Shown here: in pieces, positions 1-9,607 of the stretch
Position numbering within the stretch: position 1 is the first letter of the stretch
Layout: the number at the start of each line of letters is the position of its first letter
Position numbers and translations under genes: made by a program
Origin: G963422745 sp963422745
Lineage (GTDB): Bacteria; Actinomycetota; Acidimicrobiia; Acidimicrobiales; Aldehydirespiratoraceae
Reading direction: 5' to 3'
NCBI GenBank assembly: GCA_963422745.1
Contig: OY730477.1
Location: forward strand, 3,162,001-3,226,000
Length of the DNA: 64,000 bases
The notes under the pieces: model-generated
Told to the model about the DNA's origin: nothing
Seen by the model: only the letters and a program-made list of their open reading frames with translations
The model's database searches: none

Positions 1-1
1 T

Positions 2-646
2 GATGCGGTGATCACGGTCGTGGATGCCGCTGACATAAGCGTCCGGCTCGTGGACCCGACCTACGGCGCACTGGCCAGGGCGCAGATCGAGGCCTGCGAC
101 TTGGCGATCGTGACGAAACTTGACACTGTCAACAACGTCGAGAGCAGCGCCGTGTTTGACCTGGTGCAGGGGATTTGTCGCGGGCCAGTAATCGCCGCTG
201 ACGACACCCTTGGGTGGACAGCCGCGGTGATGGCCGCAGGGCCCGCCGACGGTTGGGGTTGCAACACCCCAACCTCACCGGCAGATGAAGACACCAAACA
301 CCAGCCATCACCCACAGCACCACAACCGTCAACATCGCCGACCTTGACAGATGCAGCCACCACACACCAAGCATCACCCACGGCAAGCAACTCGGCGCTG
401 TCGGCAAACGTACTTTCTCCGACAAAGGTCTTGTCGACTGTGTGGACGTTCGACGATGCCGTGGACGACATCGTGGCGCGGCTTCAGCGTGTCCAAGGAC
501 TGTTGCGCGCAAAGGGATTCGTCGACACTTCGGCAGGTCCGATGCTGGTTCAGGCAGCGGGTTCACGTATCTCGGTCACGCCCACTGAGGTCGGTGATGA
601 TCACATCGGCCAACTTGTGGTGCTAATGCGCGAACCGCCGCCTTGA
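2..646 (+). CDS. CobW/COG0523-family GTPase, C-terminal part (5' end outside window)
   Basis: The reading frame is open from the first bases, so the start lies upstream. The visible part begins in the G domain: a beta strand ending in VVDAAD, then CDLAIVTKLD, where TKLD corresponds to the NKxD guanine-specificity motif. A Pro/Thr/Ser-rich linker follows (about residues 80-140 of the visible part), then a compact C-terminal domain (WTFDDAVDDIVARLQR onward) typical of CobW_C. The family comprises GTP-dependent metallochaperones for zinc or cobalt, or cofactor insertion factors; the metal cannot be read from this fragment. The linker is longer and of lower complexity than usual. Confidence 0.8.
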   Translation, partial: DAVITVVDAADISVRLVDPTYGALARAQIEACDLAIVTKLDTVNNVESSAVFDLVQGICRGPVIAADDTLGWTAAVMAAGPADGWGCNTPTSPADEDTKHQPSPTAPQPSTSPTLTDAATTHQASPTASNSALSANVLSPTKVLSTVWTFDDAVDDIVARLQRVQGLLRAKGFVDTSAGPMLVQAAGSRISVTPTEVGDDHIGQLVVLMREPPP

Positions 647-789
647 TCTCAAACATGGGCAATTTCAAGCCGTTCATGAGTGATCGGCGTTGCTTACTTC
701 GCCGACCGATTTCTGTTCGCCTTCACCACCTGACCTATTCTTCAAGCCCGGGCAGCTGACATGCACCTGCCCACAAAAGGGGAGGAACC

Positions 790-2553
790 TTGGGCACCAC
801 ATCCAAACGCATTCTGCTGGCCACGGCCGTGCTCGCGATTTTCGCGTTGCTCGCGGCGTCGTGTGGAGACGACGACACCGACTCCAGTGTTGTCGTTGAC
901 CCACCCGTACTTGACACTGTGCCGCAGGACCTGAACCAGACTACCGAGCCACCCCCCGAAGAAGATCCCGATCCTGTCGATCCTGAACCGGACCCACCCG
1001 ACACCACCGAACCGGATCCACCCGACACCCCCGACCCAGAGCCGGTCACCGGCGGCACGTTGGTGTATGCCATGCAGACCCTGCCGACGCATTTCAACGG
1101 CAACATCGCCTCGGGTACACCGCCCAACACGCCCGGCAGCCAGTTGTTTGCCAGCCCGTTGCGCTTCGACGGTGAATGGAATCCGCAGCCATACCTCGCC
1201 GACAGTTGGGAATTCTCCGACAACGGCACCACCTTGACCTTGCACCTGAACGAGAACGCCCTCTTCCACGACGGCGAGCCAGTGGAATCTCACGACGTGG
1301 CTTTCTCGATCCGAATGAACCAGGAGAACCATCCGTTCAAGCCAATGTTCGCCGCCGTGACCGACCTCGACACCTCCGATCCCCACACCCTGGTGATCAA
1401 GATGGCCAATCCGCACCCGGCGATTCTGATCGCAATGTCGCCAGCGCTGCTGCCGGTGTTTCCCGAGCACGTCTATGGCGACGTTGAGAACATCCGCGAC
1501 TGCACATGTAACTCCACAGCTGGGGAATTGGTCGGATCCGGTCCTTTCGTGCTTGACGAGTTCGACACCACGAACCGGGTGATACGGATGTCTGCCAACG
1601 AGGACTTCTTCATGGGCCGGCCCTACGTTGACGACATCGTGATCGCGGTGCGGCCCTCCGTCAACGAACTCATCACTGAGATGGAGAACGGTGAGATCCA
1701 CATCGGCAACGTGCAAGGCGTGGCCGACCTGCAAAGGGTGTCCAACATCGACAGCCTCACCGTGACCCCGCAGGGACTTGAGGGCATCGGTGCCGTGGTG
1801 TCGATGCAGTTCAACCTTGAAGACGAGGTGCTCGCTATCAAAGAGGTCCGTCAGGCCATCGCCTACGCCATCGACAAGGACTTCATCATCGACGAACTTC
1901 AAGGCGGTCTGCCGTTCAGGGCGAAGTCACCGATCCATCCGGGCAGCCCGTATTACGACCCAGACATGGAAGGCTACGAGTTTGACCAGGCCAAAGCCGC
2001 AGAACTGCTTGATGCTGCCGGATTCCCAGCAGGCGACGACGGCAAACGCGGGATAAGCCTCACTATTGATGCGATCCCGACAGCGGACGACTACCAAAGC
2101 GTGGTCGCCGAATACGCCAAGTCTGCTCTGGCCGATGTGGGCATTGACCTTGAGTTGCGTGCCTCGCCAGACTTCGGGACTTGGGCCGGGTATCTCGCAA
2201 ACCGCAACTACGACATCACCATGCAGATCCTGTTTATGTGGGCCGACCCAATCATCGGTGTGCACCGGTCGTTCCTGGAATCGAACATCGTGCCGATCCC
2301 GTTTGCCAACAACTCGGCATACATCAACCCTGAACTTGAGGAGATGATGCTTGCGGCAGGCACCGAAGCTGACCTGGATGCACGAGCGCAGTCTTATCGA
2401 GAGATCCAGGCCGTTCTCGCCGAGGATCTGCCGTTCCACTGGATTGAGACGTTGCCCACCAACACCGTTTACAACACCGCTGTTGTTCAGAACCCACCGT
2501 TGAGCATCTGGGGGATCATGTCGCCTCTTCATGAGGTCTGGCTGGCGCAGTAG
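790..2553 (+). CDS. Peptide/nickel-type ABC transporter substrate-binding lipoprotein (SBP_bac_5)
   Basis: 587 aa. The TTG start at 790 is chosen because a strong Shine-Dalgarno (GGGGAGGAA) ends a few bases upstream. A lipoprotein signal peptide ends in LAASC with Cys25 as the lipidated residue. An acidic Pro/Asp-rich linker (about residues 45-90) tethers the solute-binding domain to the membrane. The family 5 solute-binding fold then runs to the C-terminus, starting at GGTLVYAMQ and including LADSWEFSDNGTTLTLHL. Such proteins capture oligopeptides, opines or similar amides outside the membrane. It heads the importer operon and its stop overlaps the permease start (TAGTG). The ligand cannot be inferred. 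Confidence 0.93.
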   Translation: MGTTSKRILLATAVLAIFALLAASCGDDDTDSSVVVDPPVLDTVPQDLNQTTEPPPEEDPDPVDPEPDPPDTTEPDPPDTPDPEPVTGGTLVYAMQTLPTHFNGNIASGTPPNTPGSQLFASPLRFDGEWNPQPYLADSWEFSDNGTTLTLHLNENALFHDGEPVESHDVAFSIRMNQENHPFKPMFAAVTDLDTSDPHTLVIKMANPHPAILIAMSPALLPVFPEHVYGDVENIRDCTCNSTAGELVGSGPFVLDEFDTTNRVIRMSANEDFFMGRPYVDDIVIAVRPSVNELITEMENGEIHIGNVQGVADLQRVSNIDSLTVTPQGLEGIGAVVSMQFNLEDEVLAIKEVRQAIAYAIDKDFIIDELQGGLPFRAKSPIHPGSPYYDPDMEGYEFDQAKAAELLDAAGFPAGDDGKRGISLTIDAIPTADDYQSVVAEYAKSALADVGIDLELRASPDFGTWAGYLANRNYDITMQILFMWADPIIGVHRSFLESNIVPIPFANNSAYINPELEEMMLAAGTEADLDARAQSYREIQAVLAEDLPFHWIETLPTNTVYNTAVVQNPPLSIWGIMSPLHEVWLAQ

Positions 2554-3563
2554 TGCCAACCGTGGCGGGAACGGCCGTGCCGAAACCGGTCCGGGTGATA
2601 CTTGCCCGGACCGGTCACGCACTCGGTCTTCTCGTAGCCGTCATCTTCGTCGGCTTCACGTTGTTGCATCTCGCGCCCGGCGACGCGGCCGATGTGATCA
2701 ACAGTATTTCCGGTGGTGGCGACCAGGAGTTCATCGATCAGATCCGCCGCGACCGTGGACTGGACCGGCCGTATCACGAACAACTCATTGACTACACGCT
2801 CGGTGTCTTCACTGGCGATTTCGACGACTCCTACCAGTATCAAACCCCTGTGCGTGACTTTGTGCTGGATCGGCTCTGGCCCACGCTGCTACTCACCGGG
2901 ACGGCGCTGCTATTTGCCGTGATCGGCGGAACCCTGCTCGGAATATACGCGGCTCGACGACCCACCAAAGCGTCGAGCCATTTCGTAACAGCGGTTTCCT
3001 TGTTCGGCTTCAGCGCCCCGGTCTTTTGGACCGGCATCATGTTGTTGTTGATCTTCAGCCTGTGGTTGCCCATCCTGCCCACGCAGGGTATGCACTCCCT
3101 TGTGCTTGAAAACGACGGCTGGTTCGACCGCCAATGGGACACGTTCCAGCATCTGGTACTGCCCGCGTTCACGCTCGGTTTCCTCTACCTCGCCCAGTAC
3201 TCACGAATCGCCCGGGCGTCAATGCTGGAAGTGCTGGGCAGCGACTACGTTCGCACCGCCCGGGCCAAGGGCCTGCGGGAACGGATCGTGGTCTACAAAC
3301 ACGCTCTACGCAACGCCGTGATTCCCGTGGTCACCATCGCTGGACTTCAGTTCTCACAGTTGCTGTCCGGGGCGGTTCTTGTGGAGGTGGTATTCGGCTG
3401 GCCCGGGATGGGAACACTTGCCTTTGAGGCTGTGCTCACACGTGACGCGCCGATCCTGCTCGGTGTCTTGATCGTGTCGACCATGGTGGTCATAGTCGTC
3501 AACCTGCTTACCGATCTCTCCTACCGGATTATCGATCCCCGCATAAGGTTCGGCCGCACATGA
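2553..3563 (+). CDS. ABC transporter permease, DppB/OppB type
   Basis: 336 aa integral membrane protein. The GTG start overlaps the TAG of the binding protein by one base. About six hydrophobic segments are visible (LGLLVAVIFVGFTLLHLA at the N-terminus). The EAA-type coupling loop carries YVRTARAKGL, which contacts the ATPases. A short extracytoplasmic region with VRDFVLDRLWPTL matches DppB proteins. It pairs with the following DppC-type permease to form the translocation pore. Length and motif order are normal for the family. Confidence 0.94.
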   Translation: MPTVAGTAVPKPVRVILARTGHALGLLVAVIFVGFTLLHLAPGDAADVINSISGGGDQEFIDQIRRDRGLDRPYHEQLIDYTLGVFTGDFDDSYQYQTPVRDFVLDRLWPTLLLTGTALLFAVIGGTLLGIYAARRPTKASSHFVTAVSLFGFSAPVFWTGIMLLLIFSLWLPILPTQGMHSLVLENDGWFDRQWDTFQHLVLPAFTLGFLYLAQYSRIARASMLEVLGSDYVRTARAKGLRERIVVYKHALRNAVIPVVTIAGLQFSQLLSGAVLVEVVFGWPGMGTLAFEAVLTRDAPILLGVLIVSTMVVIVVNLLTDLSYRIIDPRIRFGRT

Positions 3564-4504
3564 TCTCACCAACCGACTCCTCAACGGGTGGCCCCGCAGA
3601 CCTTGAGGCTGACGCACATTACATCAACGACGCCACAGCCGACGACCGGATCTCTGAACCGGCACGCTCCCCCGCCGGGGAAGCCTGGTACATGTTCCGA
3701 CGCAACAAAGCGGCGCTGACAGGCCTGATCATGATAACGGTGATCGTCACGGCGTCAATCTTCGGGCCGATGATCCACGGCACCGACCCGTTCAAGGTGG
3801 TGACCCGACCTCGTCTCTCACCCGGGGAGTCCGACCTTTTGTTGGGATCGGATTATCTAGGGCGCAACGTCTGGGCTGGCCTACTGACCGGCGGTCGGGT
3901 GACTCTGCTGATCGCCTTGTCCGCAGGGTTCATCACGGTGCTGATCGGCTTGTTGATCGGGGCGCCTTCGGGTTACTACGGCGGCCGTGTGGAGGCGGTC
4001 CTGATGCGGATCACCGAACTCTTCCAAGTGCTGCCAGCGATCCTTTTTTCGATGGTGATCCTGACGTTGTGGGGCCCCAAAGTTCAGTACGTGATTATCG
4101 CGATTGCCCTGGTCGCCTGGCCACAAACAGCGCGGCTATCACGAGCTGAGTTCCTGAGGCTGCGTGACATGGAATACGTGAAAGCCGCCCGAGCCATGGG
4201 TGCAGACGATCTGCGAATCATGACCAAGATCATCCTGCCGAACGCCGCTCCAACGCTGATTGTTAGCACGACCTTGGTGATCGGCGCTGCCATCTTGTTT
4301 GAGGCGGGCTTGTCATTTCTCGGTCTGGGCGATCCCAACGTCGTCACGTGGGGTCTCATGTTGGGCAACAGCCGTCCTTACATCCTGCAGACCTGGTGGG
4401 CGGTAACATTTCCCGGCATCGCCATCTTCGTCACGGTTCTGGCGATCTCACTGGTCGGCGACGGCCTCAACGACGCTTTCAACCCCAAGCTCCGGGAACG
4501 CTGA
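3560..4504 (+). CDS. ABC transporter permease, DppC/OppC type
   Basis: 314 aa. The start overlaps the previous stop as ATGA. An N-terminal cytoplasmic tail precedes the first membrane segment (ALTGLIMITVIVTASIFGP), followed by further hydrophobic segments. The EAA loop reads MEYVKAARAMGADDLRIM. It forms the heterodimeric pore with the upstream DppB-type protein. The end overlaps the next gene as TGATG. Nothing anomalous. Confidence 0.94.
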   Translation: MISPTDSSTGGPADLEADAHYINDATADDRISEPARSPAGEAWYMFRRNKAALTGLIMITVIVTASIFGPMIHGTDPFKVVTRPRLSPGESDLLLGSDYLGRNVWAGLLTGGRVTLLIALSAGFITVLIGLLIGAPSGYYGGRVEAVLMRITELFQVLPAILFSMVILTLWGPKVQYVIIAIALVAWPQTARLSRAEFLRLRDMEYVKAARAMGADDLRIMTKIILPNAAPTLIVSTTLVIGAAILFEAGLSFLGLGDPNVVTWGLMLGNSRPYILQTWWAVTFPGIAIFVTVLAISLVGDGLNDAFNPKLRER

Positions 4505-5367
4505 TGGCAACCCCCGAACCGCTTATCTCGGTGCGGAATCTGACCGTGCATTTCGGCACGTTTTGTGCAGTTAAAGATGTGTCGTTTGATCTTTACCCTG
4601 GTGAGACGCTGGCGATCGTCGGCGAGTCTGGTTCCGGTAAGAGCGTCACCGCATTGTCGATCATGCGCCTGGTCGAGATCGGAACAAGAGGGCGAATAAC
4701 TTCCGGGTCTATCAGATTGTCGTTACCCAACGAAGGCACGGTCGATCTGGTCACCGAGACCGAGGACCGGTTGCGCGACATTCGAGGCCGGGTCATATCG
4801 ATGATCTTCCAGGAGCCGCTCACGTCACTCAATCCCGTGTATTCGATCCGAACCCAGATCACCGAAGCGGTTAGGGCACATACCAATGTCGACAGGTCCC
4901 AAGCCCGTGCCATGGCGCTCGAAATCATGGGAAAGGTACGTATCCCAGAGCCGCACAAGCGACTGCGGCAGTACCCCCACGAGATGTCGGGAGGTATGCG
5001 CCAGCGGGTGATGATCGCCCAGGCACTGGTGCTAAACCCCCGGGTTCTGATTTGCGACGAGCCGACCACCGCTCTCGACGTCACCATCCAGGCGCAGATC
5101 CTGCGCCTGATCCGCGACCTGCAAGACGACACCGGTACCGCCGTGATCATGATCACCCACGACATGGGTGTAGTGGCCGAGGTCGCCGACCGTGTGGTTG
5201 TCATGAAGGACGCGCTGGTCGTTGAGCAGGGCCCCGTGCACACGATTTTCGCTGAGCCCCAACATCGTTACACCAACGCGTTGTTGGCTGCGGTCCCTCG
5301 ACTCGGATCGATGAACCACACAGACGAACCCGCCAAGTTTCCACTCGTCGAAGCGCCGATCTCATGA
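4504..5367 (+). CDS. ABC transporter ATP-binding protein, DppD/OppD type
   Basis: 287 aa from the ATG overlapping the permease stop; the frame is open further upstream, but that part lies inside dppC. Walker A GESGSGKS, Q-loop FQEPLTSLNP, signature MSGGMRQR, Walker B LICDEPTTALD and switch THDMG are all present. It hydrolyses ATP together with the next protein to drive import. It is about 40 residues shorter than typical DppD because the C-terminal oligopeptide-transporter extension is cut back. The stop overlaps the start of the DppF-type gene (ATGA). Confidence 0.94.
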   Translation: MATPEPLISVRNLTVHFGTFCAVKDVSFDLYPGETLAIVGESGSGKSVTALSIMRLVEIGTRGRITSGSIRLSLPNEGTVDLVTETEDRLRDIRGRVISMIFQEPLTSLNPVYSIRTQITEAVRAHTNVDRSQARAMALEIMGKVRIPEPHKRLRQYPHEMSGGMRQRVMIAQALVLNPRVLICDEPTTALDVTIQAQILRLIRDLQDDTGTAVIMITHDMGVVAEVADRVVVMKDALVVEQGPVHTIFAEPQHRYTNALLAAVPRLGSMNHTDEPAKFPLVEAPIS

Positions 5368-6332
5368 CCCGACCGGTCGATGAGACAGCGTCGCCGGAGC
5401 AACAAGTCCCGTTGGTTCAGTGCATTGACCTGTACAAAAGCTTCGCGGTAGGCGATGGGGCGAGAGTGCATGCCTTGGTCGGGATCAACCTGGAGATCCA
5501 GCGGGGCGAAACGCTCGCTGTGGTGGGCGAGTCCGGGTGCGGAAAGTCGACCTTGGCCAACACCATCATCCGTCTTGAGCATCCCAGCGCTGGCCGGGTC
5601 GTTCTCGACGGTGTTGACATCTCCACGATGCGCGCCCGTGAGCTGCGTCAATACCGCCCCAAGATGCAGGTCATCTTCCAGGACCCTTACGCCAGCCTCG
5701 ATCCTCGCCGTCAGGTGGGCAAGGCCGTGGCCGAGCCATTGCAGATCCACAATCGTAGGACCGAAGATCTTGAGGAGACCGTAGGAGACCTGTTTGACAA
5801 GGTAGGCCTGCCCAGGACTGCGATGCGCAACTATCCGCACCAGTTCTCCGGGGGTCAACGCCAAAGGATCTGTATCGCCCGTGCACTCGCCCTGAAGCCA
5901 GAGTTGGTGATCGCCGATGAGGCGGTATCCGCGCTTGATGTTTCAATCCAGGCCCAGGTGATCAACCTGATGATGGATCTTCAAAGCGATCTCGGTCTTT
6001 CGTATTTGTTTATCTCACATGACCTTGCGGTGGTTGAGAGGGTGGCACACCGTGTGGCCGTCATGTACTTGGGGCAGATCGTGGAGATCGGCAGCCGCCG
6101 GCAGATATTCACGAATCCTTGTCATCCCTACACCCAAAAACTGCTTGAAGCGGTTCCGATTGCTGATCCCACTCGACGTCGTGAGCGCGAACGTCTTGAG
6201 GGCGAGATCCCGAGCCCGGTGTGGGCTGCGGGCCGCTCACCAACGCTGCTGACCCATCACAGCGTTGAACCGGGGCACCTTGTAGCGGACCAAGAAACCA
6301 CGGATCGGGCAACCACGGCTAGGCCGCTATGA
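5364..6332 (+). CDS. ABC transporter ATP-binding protein, DppF/OppF type
   Basis: 322 aa, overlapping the previous gene by ATGA. Walker A GESGCGKS, Q-loop FQDPYASLDP, signature FSGGQRQR, Walker B VIADEAVSALD and switch SHDLA are present. The DEA in place of the usual DEP is conservative. The C-terminal tail after NPCHPYTQKLLEAVP is the usual oligopeptide-transporter extension. It is the second ATPase of the heterodimer. Its last codons overlap the start of the amidohydrolase, so transport and hydrolysis genes are translationally coupled. Confidence 0.94.
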   Translation: MTRPVDETASPEQQVPLVQCIDLYKSFAVGDGARVHALVGINLEIQRGETLAVVGESGCGKSTLANTIIRLEHPSAGRVVLDGVDISTMRARELRQYRPKMQVIFQDPYASLDPRRQVGKAVAEPLQIHNRRTEDLEETVGDLFDKVGLPRTAMRNYPHQFSGGQRQRICIARALALKPELVIADEAVSALDVSIQAQVINLMMDLQSDLGLSYLFISHDLAVVERVAHRVAVMYLGQIVEIGSRRQIFTNPCHPYTQKLLEAVPIADPTRRRERERLEGEIPSPVWAAGRSPTLLTHHSVEPGHLVADQETTDRATTARPL

Positions 6333-7981
6333 AGGATTACACCGTCTTCACTGCCCGCCGCATCATCACAATGAATCCTGCTTACCCCTCCGCAGAGGCA
6401 GTCGCAGTTAAGGGCGACCGAATCCTCGCTGTGGGCTCCGTGGACGAACTGCGAGCTTGGGGGCAGCACAGCCTCGACGACACCTTCGCCGATCATGTGC
6501 TCGTTCCCGGATTCGTTGAGGCTCACAGCCATGCCATGGGAGGCGGCACCTGGGATCATGTCTATGTCGGCTACTTCGATCGTAGCGACCCAGACGGGGT
6601 GGTCTGGGCGGGGTGCAAAACGATCGACGCAGTGGTGCAACGCCTGAGAGATACCGCTTCGAAGATGTCGGATCCAGCACAGACCTTGATCGCCTGGGGC
6701 CTCGACCCGATCTACATGCCAGGCGAGCGACTCACAGCCCGACACCTTGACGCGCTCGGCGATTCACGCCCGGTCTTCGTGTATCACGCCAGCGCCCATC
6801 TCGCGACGGTCAACTCCGCGCTCATGCGCGCCGAGGGAATCAACGCCAACATCCGCACACCTGGGGTGGTTAAGGATCCCGACGGGCACCCGACCGGTGA
6901 ACTCCAGGAACCCGCCGCAATGACATTGGCTTCGAGTGCATGGGCCATGCTGCGTAATTCTCTCGACACCGAGAGCGCCAAATGGAACTACGCGCGTGAT
7001 GCCCGCAACCGGGGCCACACGCTGGTGACCGACCTGGGCGGGTCACCGTTCGACGATGCTGGCATCAACCGTTGGCGAGCAGCAACGACAACCCCGGGAT
7101 TTCCGGCCCGGGTAATGGTGGCCGCATGGCATTTCGGGGGCTTGGCCGATCCCGAGGCTCTGGCGAAACGCGTGCTTGATCTAGCCGGAACCGACAATGA
7201 GAAGCTTCGATTCGGGATCGTCAAGCTTATTCTCGACGGGTCGATACAGGGTTTCACGGCTCGCCTGGGTTGGCCCTTTTATCACGATCCCCCGCCTGGA
7301 TCAGCCCCGAACGGGCTTTGGCTGATGGCACCTGAGCAGTTCGAAGACATCCTGGAAGTTTTCCACGCGGCGGGGCTTACCGTTCACGTGCACTGCAACG
7401 GTGACCAAGCAACGCAGGTTTTCATCGACGCCACCGAGAGAGCCCTCGCCAGGCACCCGAGATGGGATCACCGCCACACGGTGCAGCACTGCCAACTCAG
7501 CACAGAAGCCCAGTACCGCAGAATGAAGACACTCGGTATGTGTGCCAACATCTTCTCGAACCACATCTACTATTGGGGCGACGAACACGTCCGCTACACA
7601 GTCGGCCCCGAGAGAGCAGCTCGCATGAACGCGTGCGCTACTGCCGAACGTCTCGGTGTGCCGTATTCGTTTCACTCCGACACGCCGGTCACACCGTTGG
7701 GTCATTTGCATGTGATGTGGTGTGCTGTAAATCGGTTGACTGCATCGGGGCGGATTCTTGGACCCGACGAACGGATTTCGGTTCGTAGCGCCATGCACGC
7801 CGCTACTCTCGGTGCCGCGTATCAGCTCCGCCTTGACCACGAGATCGGGTCAATCGAAGCTGGCAAGCTCGCAGACTTCGCCGTACTGACCGAAGATCCC
7901 TACGAGATCGATCCGATGGGCTTGCGTGACATCGGGGTATGGGGAACCGTTCTCGGCGGCGAACCCATGCCGAACCCTTGA
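6329..7981 (+). CDS. YtcJ-like metal-dependent amidohydrolase (Amidohydro_3)
   Basis: 550 aa; the start overlaps dppF by ATGA. The N-terminal beta-sandwich element (RIITMNPAYPSAEAVAVKG) precedes a TIM barrel. The first metal motif is VEAHSHAMGG (HxH). Later barrel histidines are in VHVHCNGDQ and HTVQHCQLS, with the catalytic Asp in HSDTPVTP. The C-terminal KLADFAVLTEDPY is the typical amidohydrolase end. The family hydrolyses amides, N-formyl and N-acyl compounds. Its coupling to a peptide importer suggests that the imported substrate is cleaved by this enzyme; the substrate itself is unknown. Confidence 0.9.
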   Translation: MKDYTVFTARRIITMNPAYPSAEAVAVKGDRILAVGSVDELRAWGQHSLDDTFADHVLVPGFVEAHSHAMGGGTWDHVYVGYFDRSDPDGVVWAGCKTIDAVVQRLRDTASKMSDPAQTLIAWGLDPIYMPGERLTARHLDALGDSRPVFVYHASAHLATVNSALMRAEGINANIRTPGVVKDPDGHPTGELQEPAAMTLASSAWAMLRNSLDTESAKWNYARDARNRGHTLVTDLGGSPFDDAGINRWRAATTTPGFPARVMVAAWHFGGLADPEALAKRVLDLAGTDNEKLRFGIVKLILDGSIQGFTARLGWPFYHDPPPGSAPNGLWLMAPEQFEDILEVFHAAGLTVHVHCNGDQATQVFIDATERALARHPRWDHRHTVQHCQLSTEAQYRRMKTLGMCANIFSNHIYYWGDEHVRYTVGPERAARMNACATAERLGVPYSFHSDTPVTPLGHLHVMWCAVNRLTASGRILGPDERISVRSAMHAATLGAAYQLRLDHEIGSIEAGKLADFAVLTEDPYEIDPMGLRDIGVWGTVLGGEPMPNP

Positions 7982-8079
7982 ACCGGCTGTTATCTCGGGT
8001 AATCAGCTCTATGTTTGGCAATCAGCTCTATGATTGACGGCTAATAATCTCCCTATTAATCATTTCTTTTCCCTCTGAG
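7982..8079. other. Convergent intergenic region, AT-rich, with a short tandem duplication
   Basis: This 98-base gap separates the plus-strand amidohydrolase from the minus-strand FN3 gene 1. It holds a near-duplicate of about 20 bases centred on AATCAGCTCTATG (near 8000 and 8020), then an AT-rich stretch. Unlike the other FN3 3' flanks it contains no dtxR remnant and no fbpB fossil, so it marks the left boundary of the array. Confidence 0.6.
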
Positions 8080-9372
8080 TCAGCCGGACCGGGGTATCTT
8101 GATGTCGGCATAATTGGACCCGGTTCCCCAACTCCCTGAAGTTCCTCTTCTGTCGACGGCCTTGACCCGATAGTAATACTCAACACCCGGGCTCAATCCC
8201 GAAGCGCTATCCCTGAAAACGGTAGAGCCGCTGGTTGTACCGATCTGCTGATACTCACTGCCCCCAACCACTGCCCGACGATACAGCACATATCCTGCCG
8301 GGTGCCCCGGCGGAGCCGTCCAAGAAACCACCACAGAACCACCGTCAAGCGCCGCCGACAAACCACTCGGCGGCGGAGTATAAATTGCGGCAACGTAATT
8401 CGAACCTGATCCCCAGCTAAGGCCTGCGCGCCCATATTTGTTGATGGCCTTGACCCGATAGTAATATTCAACACCCGGCGTCAACCCCGACGCAGGATCC
8501 CTGTAAACGGGACCATCGGCCTTACCAATCTGCTCATACTTACTGCCTTTGACCGCCGCCCGACGATACACAACATACTCTTTCGCGTCGCCATACGGAC
8601 GCTCCCAAGTCACCCGCACTGAACTATCATCAACTACCGCCGACACAACAACCGGTGCTGGCATCCTCAAAGAGGCATAGTTCGAACCCGACCCCCAACC
8701 ACCTACACGCCCTTTACGGTCAACATATTTGACCCGATAGAAATATTCATCACCCGGCGTCAAATCAGAGGCAATACTAGTATAGGAATTGATTATCGTA
8801 TGCTGGATTTTTTTGTACTCAGTACCGTTGACCGCCACCCTACGAAACAATCGGTATCCTGCCGGAAATTCTTGAAATCGCGGCGAGTGCCCGGACGGTT
8901 CCGTCCAAGAAATCACTACCCAACCACCATTGAGCACCGCCGACCCAATAACCGGTGCTGGGGTAGTAATAGCGGCGTAATTTGAACCCGGCCCCCAACT
9001 ACCTACACGCCCCTGACTGTCAACGGCCTTGACCCGATAATAGTACTCAAGACCCGGGCTCAACCACGAAATACCATCCCTGTAGACAGTAGAGCCGCTG
9101 GTTGTACCGATCTTCTGGTAATCATAGCCCTTGGCCGCCGCCCGGCGATACACCTGATATGTCACCGCACCCCCAGCCGGAGCCGTCCAAGTCACCACCG
9201 CAACGTCGTCATCAAGCACCGCAGACAAATTACCCGGATAACTCTCAGAGTCAGCCTGCGCAGCCCCCGCAGCAGCAACCGACACCGACAACAACCACAA
9301 CACAACCATCACTGCACCAACAATCCAATAAAACACCCCCATCGGCCACCGTCCCCACACAGACCGCATCAT
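8080..9372 (-). CDS. Secreted FN3-repeat protein, array copy 1 (four FN3 domains)
   Basis: 430 aa. I start at the ATGATG at 9372 because AGAGGGAGACAAGTT just upstream is the ribosome site shared by all copies; the frame runs 17 codons further. Residues 1-40 form a signal peptide (MMRSVWGRWPM, hydrophobic core, cleavage after AQA). Four FN3 domains of about 90 residues follow, each with the pattern LSAVLDD..VVSWTAP, YRRAAVKG, GLTPGVEYYYRVKAVD and a Trp-Gly-Ser-Asn-Tyr linker (WGSGSNYA). There is no catalytic domain, sorting motif or C-terminal membrane anchor. Export is likely; function is unknown. It is the leftmost of twelve paralogues, convergent with the amidohydrolase. Confidence 0.85.
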   Translation of the reverse strand: MMRSVWGRWPMGVFYWIVGAVMVVLWLLSVSVAAAGAAQADSESYPGNLSAVLDDDVAVVTWTAPAGGAVTYQVYRRAAAKGYDYQKIGTTSGSTVYRDGISWLSPGLEYYYRVKAVDSQGRVGSWGPGSNYAAITTPAPVIGSAVLNGGWVVISWTEPSGHSPRFQEFPAGYRLFRRVAVNGTEYKKIQHTIINSYTSIASDLTPGDEYFYRVKYVDRKGRVGGWGSGSNYASLRMPAPVVVSAVVDDSSVRVTWERPYGDAKEYVVYRRAAVKGSKYEQIGKADGPVYRDPASGLTPGVEYYYRVKAINKYGRAGLSWGSGSNYVAAIYTPPPSGLSAALDGGSVVVSWTAPPGHPAGYVLYRRAVVGGSEYQQIGTTSGSTVFRDSASGLSPGVEYYYRVKAVDRRGTSGSWGTGSNYADIKIPRSG

Positions 9373-9412
9373 AACTTGTCTCCCTCTTTGGTTCCCGGCT
9401 ATGAGAAACAAT

Positions 9413-9418
9413 ATCTTA
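9413..9418 (-). promoter_or_regulatory. Predicted -10 element of FN3 copy 1
   Basis: Read on the minus strand this is TAAGAT, about 41 bases upstream of the start. A TAnnnT hexamer sits at the equivalent place upstream of all twelve copies: TAAGAT, TAGGAT, TAGATT, TATGAT or TATGGT. Conservation in otherwise eroding intergenic DNA supports a promoter. A TTGTGT-like -35 lies about 18 bases further upstream in several copies (clear for copy 3) but is less conserved. Confidence 0.5.
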
Positions 9419-9480
9419 GTCACCGTCTAACCAAAACCCACTTGATCAGCCTCCGACTTCAAACCCAGACAAAGCTCGAG

Positions 9481-9550
9481 TGAACGAGGCAGGCGAATGC
9501 GAGCGCTCAATCTCACCGCTCGTTGAACGAGCGATGATGATACGACACAA
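9481..9550 (+). pseudogene. dtxR remnant 1 (central fragment)
   Basis: Aligns by eye to the central part of the intact regulator at 11108-11818, the codons around EAGKWEHVISPLVERAMM. The N-terminal helix-turn-helix part and the C-terminal domain are missing, and the frame is disturbed. It fuses directly to the short fbpB-tail sequence before FN3 copy 2. The left junction (GAACGAGGC) is the one shared by most of the other remnants. Confidence 0.6.
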
Positions 9551-9607
9551 CGACGGATCCCCACCCGGTGGGCATCTCCCTTCGGTCTGCGTCAGCCAGA
9601 CCGGGAA